Source: Chloroflexota bacterium (GTDB lineage: Bacteria > Chloroflexota > Limnocylindria > Limnocylindrales > CSP1-4). Taken from it: a DNA stretch of 7,069 nucleotides. Positions 6,145-7,069 of the stretch are shown here, one piece after another. The position numbers and the translations under genes were made by a program. The notes under the pieces were generated by a model, which worked only from the letters and a program-made list of their open reading frames with translations, was not told where the DNA came from and made no database searches. How positions within the stretch are numbered: position 1 is the first letter of the stretch; each line of letters begins with the position of its first letter. The stretch is from the NCBI GenBank assembly GCA_013695255.1, contig JACDAV010000179.1:1-7069 (forward strand), given 5' to 3'.

Positions 6145-6329
6145 AGCGGCCAGCCAGCTGGAGCGCCCGGTGCCTGGTGGCACGGTCAACGCTCCTCGCC
6201 AGACTCGGCGCCCCTCCGAGGCGCAGCTCCGGCACGCCCTTGGTCTGCCGGTCAGCCCGACAAGTTGGGCCGGCGCTCGGCGCAAGGGCGCCATTCGGCG
6301 GGGCGGGGGAACGCGCCCGTACTTCGGCA
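6145..6329. other. Non-coding stretch upstream of the methyltransferase
   Basis: This part of the 456-bp gap between the methyltransferase and transposase genes holds no gene I can support. A 10-base match to the 3' end of tRNA-Gln, TCCTCGCCAG, occurs at 6193-6202 in the same orientation as the tRNA (4329-4338). It is too short to call an attachment site. The rest is GC-rich with no recognisable motif. Confidence 0.4.
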
Positions 6330-6448
6330 GCCATCGGATGCCATGCCTTCGCGACCAGGCTCGTCATCAACGGCATGCCGCTAGAGAAGCCTTGCGCTGT
6401 GTCGGTCACTCCTCGAGCTCGAACGGGACGGCAATCCATCCGCACCGC
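6330..6448 (+). pseudogene. Remnant of a tyrosine recombinase (XerC/D-like) C-terminus
   Basis: The catalytic end of a phage-type integrase can be read across two frames. From 6342 one frame gives HAFATRLVINGMPLE. From 6386 the next frame gives EALRCVGHSSSS, then TAI and H. Joined, this follows the tyrosine recombinase pattern RH-[AT]-FAT-L---G-PL-----GHSS--TT-IY. A single lost base near 6384-6388 explains the frame change. The Arg of the HxxR box appears as Cys (TGC 6339-6341, one transition from CGC). The catalytic Tyr position appears as His (CAT 6437-6439, one transition from TAT). The His of the GHSS box remains (6407-6409). No upstream core-binding or N-terminal domain is visible. The remnant is therefore truncated, frameshifted and inactive. 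The identification rests on remembered family motifs in a short stretch. Confidence 0.55.
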
Positions 6449-6449
6449 C

Positions 6450-6473
6450 GGGGGACATTGAGGAGTGTCCCCC
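6450..6473. other. Strong 8-bp hairpin after the integrase remnant
   Basis: GGGGGACA (6450-6457) and TGTCCCCC (6466-6473) pair perfectly around an 8-nt loop. The hairpin begins where the recombinase similarity ends. No T-tract follows. It could be a transcription stop, a mobile-element end, or a protective structure upstream of the insertion sequence. Confidence 0.5.
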
Positions 6474-6494
6474 CGAGTGGTGGGATTTGAGCCC

Positions 6495-6533
6495 GGCCCC
6501 TGACCTGCGCTGACGCCGCGCAGCGAGGGGGCC
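6495..6533. other. Interrupted stem-loop upstream of the transposase
   Basis: GGCCCC (6495-6500) pairs with GGGGCC (6528-6533). Inside this, TGCGC (6506-6510) pairs with GCGCA (6518-6522) around a 7-nt loop. Hairpins near the left end of an insertion sequence can limit read-through from outside, but whether this one lies inside the element is unknown. Confidence 0.4.
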
Positions 6534-6573
6534 ACCGGTGTGATTCTCAGCGTGTTCCTAGCCGGGTTCACGT

Positions 6574-6580
6574 AGAGGAG
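6574..6580 (+). promoter_or_regulatory. Shine-Dalgarno site of the transposase
   Basis: AGAGGAG lies 8 nt before the ATG at 6589 and fixes the start of a gene whose end is outside the window. Confidence 0.75.
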
Positions 6581-6588
6581 TCCAACCG

Positions 6589-7069
6589 ATGGCCCTGTCA
6601 CAGTCTGCCCTGTCCGAGCTGCTCGACGCGATCCGCGCCGGCGGCAGCGCCGACGTCATGCGCGACGCGATGACGCTCGTCCTCCAGCAGCTCATCGAGC
6701 TCGAGGCCGACCAGGCGATCGGCGCCGGGAGATACGAACGGACCGATAGCCGGACGACCAACCGCAACGGCCGCCGCGGCCGGCTTCTCAGCACCAAGGC
6801 CGGCGACGTCGAGCTGCGCATCCCGAAGCTCCGGAGCGGGTCGTTCTTCCCGGCCCTCCTCGAGCCCCGACGACGGATCGACCGGGCCCTCTGGGCGGTC
6901 GTCATGGAGGCCTACGTCCACGGCGTCTCGACGCGCAAGGTCGACGATCTCGTGGCCGCCCTCGGCATCGACGCCGGGATCAGCAAGAGCGAGGTGAGCC
7001 GGATCTGCGCCGAGCTCGACACGGTCGTGGCCACCTTCCGCGATCGCTCCCTCGGCCACACCAGCTTCC
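6589..7069 (+). CDS. IS256-family (mutator-type) transposase, N-terminal part
   Basis: This is the first 160 codons of a DDE transposase that should catalyse movement of its own insertion sequence. The protein begins MALSQSALSELLDAI. Family hallmarks are LVLQQLIELEADQAIGAGRYER (residues 30-51), a TTNRNGRRGR element, VELRIPKLRSGSFFPALLEPRRR (74-96), EAYVHGVSTRKVDDLVAALG (107-126) and ISKSEVSRICAELD (130-143). The catalytic Asp of the family's later LDATY-type motif would be expected just past the window edge, so activity cannot be judged. Full members have about 400 residues. The frame is clean throughout, with no stop or shift. Its 5' side is next to the decayed integrase, so the IS may have inserted into or beside an older element. 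Confidence 0.93.
   Translation, partial: MALSQSALSELLDAIRAGGSADVMRDAMTLVLQQLIELEADQAIGAGRYERTDSRTTNRNGRRGRLLSTKAGDVELRIPKLRSGSFFPALLEPRRRIDRALWAVVMEAYVHGVSTRKVDDLVAALGIDAGISKSEVSRICAELDTVVATFRDRSLGHTSF

Larger units (their letters stand above)
6535..7069 (+). mobile_element. IS256-family insertion sequence, left part
   Basis: The element is recognised from its transposase, which begins at 6589 and continues past the window. The left boundary is not defined; 6535 is a working value. It could lie anywhere from about 6450 to 6565. The stretch at 6537-6560, which begins GGTGTGATTCTCAGCG, sits at a typical distance from the start codon and could contain the terminal inverted repeat. Without the right end, neither the repeat nor the 8-9 bp target duplication usual for this family can be confirmed. 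Confidence 0.6.

Noticed and set aside
6479..6522. Possible tRNA 3' fragment on the minus strand (T-loop-like GGGCTCAAATCCC and a 7-nt loop hairpin)
   Set aside because: Only three T-stem pairs form, the anticodon-like loop lacks U33, the spacing between arms is wrong, and there is no acceptor stem or CCA.
6125..6601. 158-residue minus-strand open frame upstream of the transposase
   Set aside because: It runs antisense through the integrase remnant, both hairpins and the transposase start, and no recognisable domain is present.

Overview
The window is high-GC bacterial DNA with tightly packed genes, at least one SD-preceded GTG start and probable leaderless starts. The gene content is a dynamin-like GTPase, a GAF histidine kinase, an F420-type luciferase-like oxidoreductase and an IS256-family transposase. 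This fits an actinobacterium or a high-GC Chloroflexota-like lineage. No marker gene in the window decides between them.

Positions 1-4216 look like ordinary chromosome. A 603-residue P-loop GTPase (minus strand) and a soluble GAF-HisKA-HATPase sensor kinase (plus strand) diverge from a ~190-bp intergenic region. That region has a 12-bp direct repeat and a -10-like hexamer that would make the kinase mRNA leaderless. The kinase runs convergently into a luciferase-like flavin/F420 oxidoreductase (minus strand), and the two coding ends overlap by 28 bp. Next comes a complete tRNA-Gln (anticodon CTG, CCA encoded) with a TACAAT box just upstream.

Positions 4342-6588 look like an accessory insertion downstream of the tRNA. 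First come stacked, partly competing hairpins. Then three short repeats share 11 to 14 bases with the tRNA-Gln anticodon arm. About 400 bp without a credible gene follows. Two minus-strand genes come next, probably one transcript: a class I SAM-dependent methyltransferase followed by a small SnoaL/NTF2-like protein. The region ends with a frameshifted remnant of a tyrosine recombinase C-terminus and a strong hairpin. A tRNA flanked on its 3' side by accessory genes and a dead tyrosine integrase suggests an old, decayed integrative element, but no convincing pair of att sites is visible.

Positions 6589-7069 hold the N-terminal 160 codons of an IS256-family transposase with a good ribosome binding site. 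The gene runs off the window, so the element's right end, inverted repeats and target duplication cannot be seen. I did not find a clearly new multi-gene system. The best leads are the tRNA-Gln anticodon-arm repeats and the decayed integrase scar.
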